A stretch of DNA of 7,581 bases from Clostridiales bacterium (GCA_019420425.1 JAHZHG010000042.1:1-7581), one strand, 5' to 3'; numbered from the stretch's first letter, positions 1 to 5,988 are shown. The notes: generated from the letters alone by a model not told the origin. Made by a program: numbers and translations.

Positions 1-636
1 TCCCACCGAGGTAGCATTCGTCAGAACCGCGCTGCGCTCCAGACTGTCCCTTAGCGCAGCCTCATCCGCCAGCTCATGCAGGCTGGCTTGGCAGGGCGTA
101 TTGCGGTTAATGGTATCTGTCAGCTGAACCGCCTTGTCCCAGGATTTCCCCTTTCTCTGGAAAAGATGGAGCGCAGTTACCCCGCTGAGGGCAGCCTGTA
201 CGGCTATTGAGGTTGCGGCGCCTCCGGCTCCAAGCAGGGTCATTTCCTGCCCGGCCGGTTCATACCCGGATTCCCGCAGGGACTGAATATAGCCGATTCC
301 GTCCGTATTGTGCCCGGTCAGCTGACCGTCGTGGTTCACCACTGTATTAACGGCTCCGATAAGGCGTGCCGCATCGGAAAGCTCATCCAGGAAAGGGATA
401 ACGGCTTCTTTATCCGGCATAGTCAGGTTGAAGCCAAAGGCATTCATCGCTTTCAGCCCTTCCACCGCAGCTCCCAGCGTTTCCTTGCCCACATCAAAAC
501 AAAGATAGACATAGTCAAGGCCGAGTACGCGGAAGCTTTCATTATACATTTGCGGAGAAATACTATGTGCCACCGGAGTCCCCAGCAGCCCGCCAAACCG
601 GGTGCGCCCGGTGATTTCAGGGGTAGGAGTAGTCAT
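1..636 (-). CDS. aroE: Shikimate dehydrogenase (3' end beyond the window)
   Basis: Reduces 3-dehydroshikimate to shikimate with NAD(P)H in the cytoplasmic shikimate pathway. The 212 residues visible from the ATG at 636-634 show the family motifs in order: HSISP at 24-28 (substrate pocket), NLTMPDK at 70-76 with the catalytic lysine K76, IGAVNT around 93-98, GHNTDG at 108-113 with the catalytic aspartate D112, and a GAGGAA dinucleotide-binding loop at 136-141. The frame runs off the window edge in NATSVG, so about 70 C-terminal residues of a usual 280-290 are missing. An AGGT-rich ribosome binding site lies upstream of the start (complement of about 644-648). The LFQRKGKSWDKA stretch and the INRNTPCQASLHELAD region resemble the YdiB-type branch (shikimate/quinate dehydrogenase) as much as classical AroE, so cofactor preference and quinate use are open. 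It is divergent from aroD, the preceding pathway step. Confidence 0.93.
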   Translation of the reverse strand, partial: MTTPTPEITGRTRFGGLLGTPVAHSISPQMYNESFRVLGLDYVYLCFDVGKETLGAAVEGLKAMNAFGFNLTMPDKEAVIPFLDELSDAARLIGAVNTVVNHDGQLTGHNTDGIGYIQSLRESGYEPAGQEMTLLGAGGAATSIAVQAALSGVTALHLFQRKGKSWDKAVQLTDTINRNTPCQASLHELADEAALRDSLERSAVLTNATSVG

Positions 637-674
637 GGAAATTACCTCGTTTCTTTTTAAATATGCTGTTAACT

Positions 675-704
675 ATGATATCACTAAAATGAGGGGGATG
701 ACAA
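675..704 (-). promoter_or_regulatory. Sigma-A-type promoter for aroE
   Basis: On the minus strand, a -35 of TTGTCA (complement of 699-704, five of six to consensus) and a -10 of TATCAT (complement of 675-680, five of six) are separated by 18 bases. A TGA just before the -10 gives the extended -10 form. It lies about 40 bases upstream of the aroE start and back-to-back with the aroD promoter. No experimental evidence; call is by consensus match. Confidence 0.6.
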
Positions 705-729
705 GTAGGGAATGCGGGGGAGGTGTACA

Positions 730-758
730 TTGACTTGTATGGAAAAACCAGATATAAT
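730..758 (+). promoter_or_regulatory. Sigma-A-type promoter for aroD
   Basis: TTGACT at 730-735 and a perfect TATAAT at 753-758 are separated by 17 bases, close to the vegetative consensus. The expected transcript start near 765 leaves a leader of about 65 bases before aroD. No attenuator or riboswitch-like structure was recognised in this leader. Confidence 0.8.
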
Positions 759-830
759 AAGATACTAGTTGTGATGCGGTGGGAACCGGTGTCCGATTGG
801 ACATAAAAGGAAAAACGGAGGACAAACCAG

Positions 831-1586
831 ATGGCAGATAAGCACAAAAAACGAATAATTCTGGGAAGCGGAATCCCCGCAATATGTATCCCGATTGTCG
901 AGAAAGAAAAAGAAGGAATCCTTAAGGAGGCCCGGCGTCTGAACGGTTACCCCTGCGACCTGGTAGAATGGCGCGCGGATTTTTTTGAAGGCTGGGAGAA
1001 TCACGAGGCCGTAGCAGAGGTACTGGACGGCCTGCGCGGCTGTCTTGGAGAGAGGGGAATCCTTTTTACCTTCCGTACTGCGGATGAGGGCGGCAATTCC
1101 TCGATCACCCCTGAAGCATACGCAGCCCTGAACCGGGCTGCCGCGTCCACCGGTGTTCCGGATTTTATCGATGTAGAGCTGATCCGTCTCGGCGATGCCG
1201 GAGGAGCTCTGGTGCACGATATTCAGAGACAGGGCGTACAGGTGATTGGTTCCAACCATGATTTTGCCAAAACTCCGGAAAAGCAGGAGCTGATTGGACG
1301 CCTCACCCGTATGCAGTCCCTTGGGGCAGATGTGGCCAAACTGGCGGTGATGCCCCAGAGCAAGGCGGACGTGATCACCCTCCTGGATGCAACCCGGGAG
1401 AAAAAGCGGCAGTCTCCCGACTATCCGATCATTACCATGTCCATGGGCCGCCTGGGAATGCCCAGCCGTCTGACCGGTGCCCTGTACGGCTCAGCCCTTA
1501 CCTTCGGTACAGCGGGCCAGGCCTCGGCTCCGGGGCAGATACCGGCAGAGCTGCTGGCTGAGGTTTTACAGCTGCTCGGTGAATAA
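831..1586 (+). CDS. aroD: Type I 3-dehydroquinate dehydratase
   Basis: Converts 3-dehydroquinate to 3-dehydroshikimate through a Schiff base (class I, TIM-barrel enzyme) in the shikimate pathway. The 251 residues are a normal full length. Every active-site residue known from the Salmonella enzyme is present, apparently at the same numbering: E46 and R48 (VEWRAD), R82 and E86 (FRTADEGG), H143 (SNHDF), the Schiff-base lysine K170 (AKLAVMP), R213 (PSRL), S232 and Q236 (ASAPGQ). The ATG is preceded by CGGAGGA at 816-822, about 8 bases away, which fixes the start. It has its own sigma-A promoter and is transcribed away from aroE, its pathway partner. No T-rich terminator is visible after the stop. 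Identification is very secure; whether the role is biosynthetic or also quinate catabolic cannot be told from the sequence. Confidence 0.97.
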   Translation: MADKHKKRIILGSGIPAICIPIVEKEKEGILKEARRLNGYPCDLVEWRADFFEGWENHEAVAEVLDGLRGCLGERGILFTFRTADEGGNSSITPEAYAALNRAAASTGVPDFIDVELIRLGDAGGALVHDIQRQGVQVIGSNHDFAKTPEKQELIGRLTRMQSLGADVAKLAVMPQSKADVITLLDATREKKRQSPDYPIITMSMGRLGMPSRLTGALYGSALTFGTAGQASAPGQIPAELLAEVLQLLGE

Positions 1587-1638
1587 GCAGGGAAAACTTA
1601 CACATAATGCTTGACAGAGCAACATTTTGTATCACGGA

Positions 1639-1667
1639 TTGACAGCCTTTCTGCCTCCCTGTATAAT
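1639..1667 (+). promoter_or_regulatory. Perfect-consensus sigma-A promoter upstream of the Rpn-family remnant
   Basis: TTGACA at 1639-1644 and TATAAT at 1662-1667 are both exact consensus hexamers with the optimal 17-base spacer. It reads toward the short Rpn-family gene and, with no strong terminator seen afterwards, on toward spoIIGA. Confidence 0.8.
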
Positions 1668-1709
1668 AAAATCAGACAGAATGTTTTCTGCGCCATAGCG
1701 TAAAGGAGG

Positions 1710-2180
1710 ATGATGGCAAGGAAAACCCTCAGCGAATTAAATTTAAGCGACGCGTTCCTTTTCGCCGCAGTCATGGAGGATCCGGATGCGTGCCGGCTGG
1801 TGCTGGAGCAGATTCTGGGAAAGCGTATCCCGGATATGCGGGTCCACGCGGAACACAGCATTTTGTACGCGCCGAGTCTGCGGAGCATCCGCCTGGATGT
1901 TTTCGCGTCGGATAAGAAGCAGAACAGATACAACCTGGAGATGGAAAACTGGGAGAAGAGCAGACGATGGGAGGAAAGATATATGACCATAGGCGATTGG
2001 CTTCATTACCAGGAGGAAGAAATTAAACAGGAAGGCAAGCAGGAGGGCAAACAGGAAGAACGGGACCGGCTCATGCGCCTGATCATCCGGATGAATCAGG
2101 AAGGAGAAACAGAGCAGCTCCTGCAGCTGGAGCAGGATACCGGCCTGCTAGAAAGACTATATCAAAAATATCATCTATAG
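1710..2180 (+). CDS. Rpn-family / PD-(D/E)XK nuclease-transposase protein, internally deleted remnant
   Basis: The 156 residues have the two ends of the Rpn/PD-(D/E)XK 'transposase' family common in Clostridia, but not its middle. Residues 9-79 resemble the family N-terminus: LSDAFLFAAVMEDP, then LEQILGKRI, then a nuclease-like core with D63 in IRLDVF and E77 in YNLEME. Residues 81-156 resemble the family C-terminus: a WEERYMT segment, a KQEG repeat tail (106-117) and a conserved-looking end, RLYQKYHL. Full members are usually near 300 residues, so roughly 140 residues seem lost in frame at about residues 78-81. The usual E-x-Q/K of the catalytic core reads E-M-E here, so nuclease activity is doubtful. 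The ribosome binding site GGAGG (1705-1709) directly abuts the ATG at 1710 and is only 3 bases from the ATG at 1713, an unusually short spacing. It may be a decaying gene or a small protein retained for another reason. Confidence 0.7.
   Translation: MMARKTLSELNLSDAFLFAAVMEDPDACRLVLEQILGKRIPDMRVHAEHSILYAPSLRSIRLDVFASDKKQNRYNLEMENWEKSRRWEERYMTIGDWLHYQEEEIKQEGKQEGKQEERDRLMRLIIRMNQEGETEQLLQLEQDTGLLERLYQKYHL
2025..2057 (+). repeat. In-frame 12-base tandem repeat encoding KQEG
   Basis: About 2.75 imperfect copies of a 12-base unit encode KQEG-KQEG-KQE in the tail of the Rpn-family protein. Such charged, glycine-punctuated repeats are typical of the C-terminal tails of this family and vary in copy number by slippage. 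Confidence 0.7.
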
Positions 2181-2203
2181 AAAAGTCTCATTCAACTCTA
2201 ACT

Positions 2204-2223
2204 CCGGCTGCCAGGGCAGCCGG
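2204..2223 (+). terminator. GC-rich hairpin after the Rpn-family remnant, weak terminator candidate
   Basis: A perfect 9-base inverted repeat (CCGGCTGCC, then AG, then GGCAGCCGG) lies 23 bases after the stop codon. Flanking AACT and AGTT could extend it past one bulged C. No run of T follows the stem, so it is unlikely to be an efficient intrinsic terminator; it may be a 3'-end stabiliser or simply leaky. Confidence 0.4.
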
Positions 2224-2342
2224 CAGTTCATATAAAATCGCAAACCTATACGAATTACACATATCTATTGCGCAGAAGCATTTTGTCTCAAATTTCTAAC
2301 CGTATTTCCCCTTCATGCAGCCCTCGGCCGGCCATAGCCATA

Positions 2343-2359
2343 TGTCGAAAAATGTCAGA
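2343..2359 (+). promoter_or_regulatory. Tandem Spo0A boxes upstream of spoIIG
   Basis: An exact 0A box TGTCGAA at 2343-2349 is followed one helical turn later (10-base step) by TGTCAGA at 2353-2359, a near match in the same orientation. Relative to the transcript start predicted from the spoIIG -10 (about 2436), they sit near -93 to -77, close to the upstream Spo0A site of the Bacillus subtilis spoIIG promoter. A further reverse-orientation match (TTTGACA, 2395-2401) overlaps the -35. Binding by phosphorylated Spo0A is inferred. Confidence 0.7.
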
Positions 2360-2395
2360 AAGTAAGCCGGAAAACCGGGAAATAGCCCCCTTGTT

Positions 2396-2429
2396 TTGAC
2401 AAAATATTATGCCTCCTGTGGTCTATAAT
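2396..2429 (+). promoter_or_regulatory. spoIIG promoter with a 22-base spacer (sigma-A plus Spo0A type)
   Basis: TTGACA at 2396-2401 and TATAAT at 2424-2429 are both perfect hexamers but stand 22 bases apart, five more than optimal. The B. subtilis spoIIG promoter has the same 22-base spacing and therefore depends on Spo0A~P. Together with the upstream 0A boxes this strongly suggests conserved Spo0A control. The predicted leader before the GTG of spoIIGA is only about 25 bases. Confidence 0.8.
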
Positions 2430-2454
2430 AGGAGTACAGTCGGACCACAGGAGG
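2412..2454 (+). promoter_or_regulatory. Perfect 12-bp inverted repeat spanning the -10 box and hiding the spoIIGA ribosome binding site
   Basis: The left arm CCTCCTGTGGTC (2412-2423) and right arm GACCACAGGAGG (2443-2454) are exact reverse complements around a 19-base loop. G·U pairs could add two more outside and one inside. The right arm ends in AGGAGG, the ribosome binding site 6 bases before the GTG. The left arm fills the promoter spacer directly before the -10, so RNA begun at this promoter would lack it, while RNA entering from upstream would contain both arms and could fold over the ribosome binding site. Confidence 0.75.
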
Positions 2455-2460
2455 TGCTTT

Positions 2461-3315
2461 GTGTTTTATGAGCTGTACATAGACCGGTTTTTCCTGGAAA
2501 ATCTGATTCTGGATTATCTGGTGCTCCTTCTGGAGGAATGGCTTTTGTTCGGAAAACGCCATTTGCCCAGGTGCTTCTTGGGCGCCCTTGCCGGAAGCCT
2601 GGGCGTTACGCTGATGGCAGTCTGGCATTTTCCCTTCGGCGGCCCGGTGGCCCTGGTCTTGTCCGCGCTGCTTGGCGCGGCAATGGTGGCGGTGGCGTTT
2701 TGCCCCCGCGGGCTGTACGCGTTTCTAAAGAGCTTAATCTGGCTGTTTGCCGGGAGCGCCTTTCTGGCCGGCCCGGTGGACTGGATCATTCGGCAGACCG
2801 GATTCCCTGCGGCCGCGGCAGGTATGGCCGCCTATACGGCAGTCCGCTTTTTGCTGAACCGCCAGCGAAGCCGTGAGCTGTCCTTCCGTACACAGGAGCA
2901 GGCGGAGATTACGCTGGCAGAAAATCGGATCAGCGTGAACGCTCTGGTGGATACCGGAAACCAGCTGACGGAACCCCTCACCGGTCGTCCGGTCAGCATT
3001 ATAGACCGAAGGGAAGCAAAGCTGCTGCTTAACGGAGTGTGGCCCCGGGAGGCCCTGGAAGGCCTGGAAGCGGAGGAACCGGAGCTGGACAAATTTACCG
3101 GAGAAATAAAGGGGCTGCATATCATCCCGTACCATTCCATCGGAAAACAGGCCGGATGCCTGATTGCATTTACCGCAGATGGAATGCGCATTAAGGATAA
3201 GCAGAAGGAACATGCGGTGACAAAACCGGTGCTGGCGATCAGCGCGGGACCGGTAAGCATACAGGGAGGATATCAGTTGATTCTGCATCCCATGCATGTC
3301 AAAGAAGGAGGTTAA
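2461..3315 (+). CDS. spoIIGA: SpoIIGA, pro-sigma-E processing membrane aspartic protease
   Basis: Membrane protease that removes the pro-sequence of sigma-E in the mother cell after asymmetric division, on a signal from forespore SpoIIR (not in this window). The 284 residues split as in the family. The N-terminal half has about five hydrophobic segments (roughly 7-29, 36-56, 61-80, 86-108, 114-132) and begins with the typical YELYIDRFFLENLILDYL. The cytoplasmic C-terminal half carries the aspartic protease motif DTG at 164-166 (VNALVDTGNQLTEPLTG), followed by a GLHIIPYHSIG segment at 218-228. The start is GTG, supported by AGGAGG at 2449-2454 with 6-base spacing. It ends 3 bases before sigE, whose ribosome binding site lies in its last codons, so the two are surely co-transcribed and probably translationally coupled. 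Control is through the Spo0A-type promoter upstream. Confidence 0.95.
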   Translation: MFYELYIDRFFLENLILDYLVLLLEEWLLFGKRHLPRCFLGALAGSLGVTLMAVWHFPFGGPVALVLSALLGAAMVAVAFCPRGLYAFLKSLIWLFAGSAFLAGPVDWIIRQTGFPAAAAGMAAYTAVRFLLNRQRSRELSFRTQEQAEITLAENRISVNALVDTGNQLTEPLTGRPVSIIDRREAKLLLNGVWPREALEGLEAEEPELDKFTGEIKGLHIIPYHSIGKQAGCLIAFTADGMRIKDKQKEHAVTKPVLAISAGPVSIQGGYQLILHPMHVKEGG

Positions 3316-3318
3316 CTG

Positions 3319-4056
3319 ATGGTAGTAAAAGTTGCGATGCCCCATCGTTTTCAGATAAAAATGGCTGCGGGCCTGGGGACCGTGTTATTTCAGCAGCCAT
3401 GCGACACCCATTATATCGGCGGGACAGAGGTGCTTCCCGCGCCCCTTGAGCCGGAGCAGGAGGCTTCCATGCTGTCCGTGCTGGGCACCAGCGGAGAAGG
3501 AAAGGCCAAGGCATCCCTGATCGAGCATAATCTGCGGTTAGTGGTTTACATAGCAAAAAAATTTGACAATACAGGAGTGGGTGTGGAGGATCTGATTTCC
3601 ATCGGTACAATCGGCCTGATCAAAGCGATCAACACCTTTAAGACCGATCGCCAGATCAAGCTGGCCACCTACGCTTCCCGCTGTATAGAAAACGAAATTC
3701 TGATGTATCTGCGGAGAAACAGCAAGACCCGGATGGAGGTGTCCATCGATGAACCGCTGAATGTGGACTGGGATGGCAATGAGCTGCTGCTGTCAGATAT
3801 CCTGGGGACAGACGAGGATGTCATCTATAAGGATATGGAAAACGAAGCAGAGAGAAAGCTCCTGGCCCGTGCCATTGGCAAGCTTTCCGAACGGGAGCGG
3901 ACCATCGTCTGCCTGCGTTACGGCATAGGGACACGGGACGGAGAGGAAAAGACACAGAAGGAGGTCGCTGACCTTCTGGGTATTTCCCAGTCCTATATTT
4001 CCCGACTGGAAAAGAAAATTATCCGACGCCTGAGAAAAGAGATTGTACGGGATTAG
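3319..4056 (+). CDS. sigE: RNA polymerase sporulation sigma factor E (pro-sigma-E)
   Basis: Early mother-cell sigma factor, made as an inactive membrane-associated precursor and activated by SpoIIGA. The 245 residues (B. subtilis 239) show a pro-region at about 1-31. By alignment with the B. subtilis YYIGG site, cleavage is expected just before Y32 in HYIGGTEVLP. Region 2 begins at EHNLRLVVYIAKKF (69-82), followed by DLISIGTIGLIKAINTF (91-107) and KLATYASRCIENEILMYLRR (114-133), the polymerase-core and -10-recognition segments. Region 4 has KTQKEVADLLGISQSYISRLEKK (211-233), the helix-turn-helix for the -35. ATG is set by AAGGAGG at 3305-3311, 7 bases upstream. The pro-region departs from the basic, leucine-rich B. 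subtilis version, being shorter in hydrophobic helix and containing QQPCD. No terminator follows; a promoter for the next gene overlaps its end. Confidence 0.96.
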   Translation: MVVKVAMPHRFQIKMAAGLGTVLFQQPCDTHYIGGTEVLPAPLEPEQEASMLSVLGTSGEGKAKASLIEHNLRLVVYIAKKFDNTGVGVEDLISIGTIGLIKAINTFKTDRQIKLATYASRCIENEILMYLRRNSKTRMEVSIDEPLNVDWDGNELLLSDILGTDEDVIYKDMENEAERKLLARAIGKLSERERTIVCLRYGIGTRDGEEKTQKEVADLLGISQSYISRLEKKIIRRLRKEIVRD

Positions 4057-4071
4057 AAGTTGTGCTAAAAT
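4043..4071 (+). promoter_or_regulatory. Likely vegetative promoter for the transketolase genes
   Basis: TAAAAT at 4066-4071 (five of six to TATAAT) is preceded by TGC, giving an extended -10, with TTGTAC at 4043-4048 as a weak -35 at 17 bases. It overlaps the last codons and stop of sigE. A vegetative promoter here makes sense, since the transketolase should not depend on sporulation transcription of spoIIG. Confidence 0.5.
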
Positions 4072-4124
4072 AGAGCCGACGGTCAAATTCTGCAATTAAT
4101 TCTGTAATAACAAAGGAGAGAACA

Positions 4125-4964
4125 ATGACGACATTAGAACTTCAGAAAATAGCGAATGAAGTCAGAAAAGGCATTGTGACGTCGGTACACAGTGCGAAAG
4201 CCGGTCATCCGGGCGGATCGCTCTCAGCTGCGGATATCTTCACCTGTTTATATTTTGATGAGCTGAATATCGATCCAAAGAATCCGAATAAACCGGACCG
4301 CGACCGCTTTGTACTGTCTAAAGGCCATACGGCTCCGGGACTGTATGCCGCTCTGGCGCACAGAGGATATTTCCCGGTGGAGGATCTGGTTAAGCTAAGA
4401 AAACTCGGCTCTTATCTGCAGGGACATCCCTGTATGCAATATACTCCCGGTATAGATATGTCCAGCGGTTCCCTGGGACAGGGGATTTCCGCAGCGGTCG
4501 GCATGGCCCTGTCTGCAAAGATATCCGGGGATTCCTACCGGGTATACACCCTCCTCGGCGACGGAGAGATTCAGGAGGGACAGGTCTGGGAGGCAGCCAT
4601 GCTTGCCGGACACAGAAAGCTGGATAATCTGGTTGTGATTGTGGATAACAACGGCCTGCAGATTGACGGAGATATCGCCAAGGTCTGCTCCCCCTATCCG
4701 ATAGATGAAAAATTTGCCGCATTCAATTTCCATGTGATCAACGTGGCAGATGGAAACGACATCGATCAGCTCCGGTCAGCCTTTGCCGAGGCGAGAACCG
4801 TAACCGGAAAGCCGGTGGCGATTATTGCCAAAACCGTAAAGGGCAAGGGCGTCTCCTTCATGGAAAACCAGGCGTCCTGGCATGGCGTGGCGCCCAATGA
4901 CGAGCAGTACGAAGCAGCAATGGCAGAATTGGAGAAGGCAGGTGAAGCATTATGTCAGAAGTAA
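4125..4964 (+). CDS. Transketolase, N-terminal (thiamine diphosphate-binding) subunit
   Basis: First half of a split transketolase, which moves two-carbon ketol units between sugar phosphates in the non-oxidative pentose phosphate pathway. The 279 residues carry the pyrophosphate-binding half of the thiamine diphosphate site: GDGEIQEGQVWEAA with GDG at 145-147, ending in VDNNG at 174-178 (metal-binding motif). Conserved histidines occur at H28 (AGHPGGSLSA), H68 (SKGHTAPGLY), H101 (GHP) and H253 (SWHG). Length equals the N-terminal third to half of the fused enzyme and fits the two-gene form common in Clostridia. AAAGGAG at 4112-4118 supports the ATG. It overlaps the next gene by 13 bases, so the subunits are probably translationally coupled for stoichiometry. 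Related two-subunit enzymes (such as apulose-4-phosphate transketolases) share this layout; with no sugar-catabolic genes nearby, the general transketolase role is preferred. Confidence 0.93.
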   Translation: MTTLELQKIANEVRKGIVTSVHSAKAGHPGGSLSAADIFTCLYFDELNIDPKNPNKPDRDRFVLSKGHTAPGLYAALAHRGYFPVEDLVKLRKLGSYLQGHPCMQYTPGIDMSSGSLGQGISAAVGMALSAKISGDSYRVYTLLGDGEIQEGQVWEAAMLAGHRKLDNLVVIVDNNGLQIDGDIAKVCSPYPIDEKFAAFNFHVINVADGNDIDQLRSAFAEARTVTGKPVAIIAKTVKGKGVSFMENQASWHGVAPNDEQYEAAMAELEKAGEALCQK

Positions 4965-5893
4965 AGAAGATTGCAACGCGGGAGAGCTATGGAAAAACCC
5001 TGGTAGAGCTGGGAAAAGAGCATGAAAATCTGGTCGTTTTGGATGCTGACCTTGCAGGCTCCACCAAAACCGGCATGTTCCAGAAGGTATTTCCGGAACG
5101 GCACATCAATTGTGGGATCGCAGAGGGAAATATGGTATGCGTTGCGGCAGGCCTGGCAGCCACCGGCAAGGTACCCTTTGCCAGCAGCTTTGCCATGTTT
5201 GCCACCGGCAGAGCCTTTGAGCAGATCCGGAACTCCATCGGATATCCCCACTTAAATGTAAAAATTGCCGCCAGCCATGCGGGAATTTCCGTAGGCGAGG
5301 ACGGCGCATCCCACCAGTGCAATGAGGACATTGCGCTGATGCGTCTGATTCCCGGCATGACAGTGATCTGCCCCTCCGATGATGTGGAGGCAAAGGCGGC
5401 CGTACGTGCGGCGTACGAATATGAGGGGCCGGTTTATCTGCGCCTGGGCCGTCTGGCTGTTCCGGTGATCAATGACCGCCCGGACTACAAATTTGAGCTG
5501 GGTAAGGGCATTGTGCTGCGGGAGGGTACAGATTTGACCATTGTGGCCACCGGCCTTACCGTAGACAGCAGCCTTAAAGCAGCTGAGCTTTTAGCAAAAG
5601 ACGGCGTCAGCGCCCGGGTCATCAACATCCATACGATCAAGCCGCTGGATGAGGAGCTGGTTATTGCCGCAGCCAGAGAAACCGGCCGCGTAGTGACGGT
5701 AGAAGAGCATTCCGTGATTGGCGGGCTGGGCAGCGCAGTATGTGACTGTCTCTGCGAGAATTATCCTGCCAGAGTGCTGAAGCTGGGGATGCAGGATGTC
5801 TTTGGAGAGTCCGGTTCAGCCGCAGATCTGCTCCACAAATACAGGCTGGACGGCGAAGGGGTTTATACCTCCATTAAGGAATGGATAAACTAG
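4952..5893 (+). CDS. Transketolase, C-terminal (pyrimidine-binding) subunit
   Basis: Partner subunit completing the transketolase active site at the dimer interface. The 313 residues include the pyrimidine-binding domain: GIAEGN at 55-60 with E58, the glutamate that activates thiamine diphosphate, then FASSFAMFATGRAFEQIRNSI (about 76-96) and SHAGISVGEDGASHQ (108-122), including substrate-region histidines H109 and H121. A transketolase C-terminal domain follows, with GTDLTIVATGLTV and VEEHSVIGGLGSAV. The ATG lies inside the end of the preceding gene (13-base overlap), with only a weak ribosome binding site (AGGTGA about 4940-4945), consistent with coupling to the N-terminal subunit. A strong terminator follows the stop. 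The same fold is found in DXS and pyruvate dehydrogenase beta subunits, but the paired upstream gene and motif set favour transketolase. Confidence 0.93.
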   Translation: MSEVKKIATRESYGKTLVELGKEHENLVVLDADLAGSTKTGMFQKVFPERHINCGIAEGNMVCVAAGLAATGKVPFASSFAMFATGRAFEQIRNSIGYPHLNVKIAASHAGISVGEDGASHQCNEDIALMRLIPGMTVICPSDDVEAKAAVRAAYEYEGPVYLRLGRLAVPVINDRPDYKFELGKGIVLREGTDLTIVATGLTVDSSLKAAELLAKDGVSARVINIHTIKPLDEELVIAAARETGRVVTVEEHSVIGGLGSAVCDCLCENYPARVLKLGMQDVFGESGSAADLLHKYRLDGEGVYTSIKEWIN

Positions 5894-5912
5894 AAAGCCA
5901 TAAATAAGCACA

Positions 5913-5959
5913 GGGCGTCCTTGACAGGAATTGTCAAGGGCGTTTATTTTTTTAATTTT
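5913..5959 (+). terminator. Intrinsic terminator of the transketolase genes
   Basis: CCTTGACA (5919-5926) and TGTCAAGG (5932-5939) form a perfect 8-bp stem with a 5-base loop, extended by four more pairs outward including G·U pairs (5915-5918 with 5940-5943). It is followed directly by a T-rich tract (TTTATTTTTTTAA from 5943). It starts about 20 bases after the stop codon and separates the metabolic genes from sigG. It also argues against any sigG start upstream of 6035. Confidence 0.9.
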
Positions 5960-5988
5960 TTCCCAAACCGAATATTCCCCCGCCGGAT

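Noticed and set aside
310..660. Plus-strand open frame of 116 codons
   Set aside because: It is antisense to aroE, whose motifs are clear on the minus strand; it has no recognisable domain.
765..1259. Minus-strand open frame of 164 codons
   Set aside because: It is antisense to aroD, which has all catalytic residues in the plus-strand frame.
1572..1590. CTGCT/AGCAG inverted repeat at the end of aroD as a terminator
   Set aside because: Only a 5-bp stem with a 9-base loop and no T tract.
1611..1616. Another TTGACA upstream of the Rpn-family remnant
   Set aside because: No -10-like hexamer occurs at 16-18 bases downstream; the perfect promoter at 1639-1667 is preferred.
2367..2378. CCGG-AAAA-CCGG palindrome between the 0A boxes and the spoIIG -35
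   Set aside because: A 4-bp stem is expected by chance in this composition; no known factor site was recognised.
2734..3345. Minus-strand open frame of 203 codons
   Set aside because: It is antisense to spoIIGA and has no domain signal; a shadow of GC-rich coding sequence.
4086..4104. Two AATTCTG direct repeats 12 bases apart before the transketolase gene
   Set aside because: Short and AT-rich, downstream of the likely promoter; too little to support an operator.
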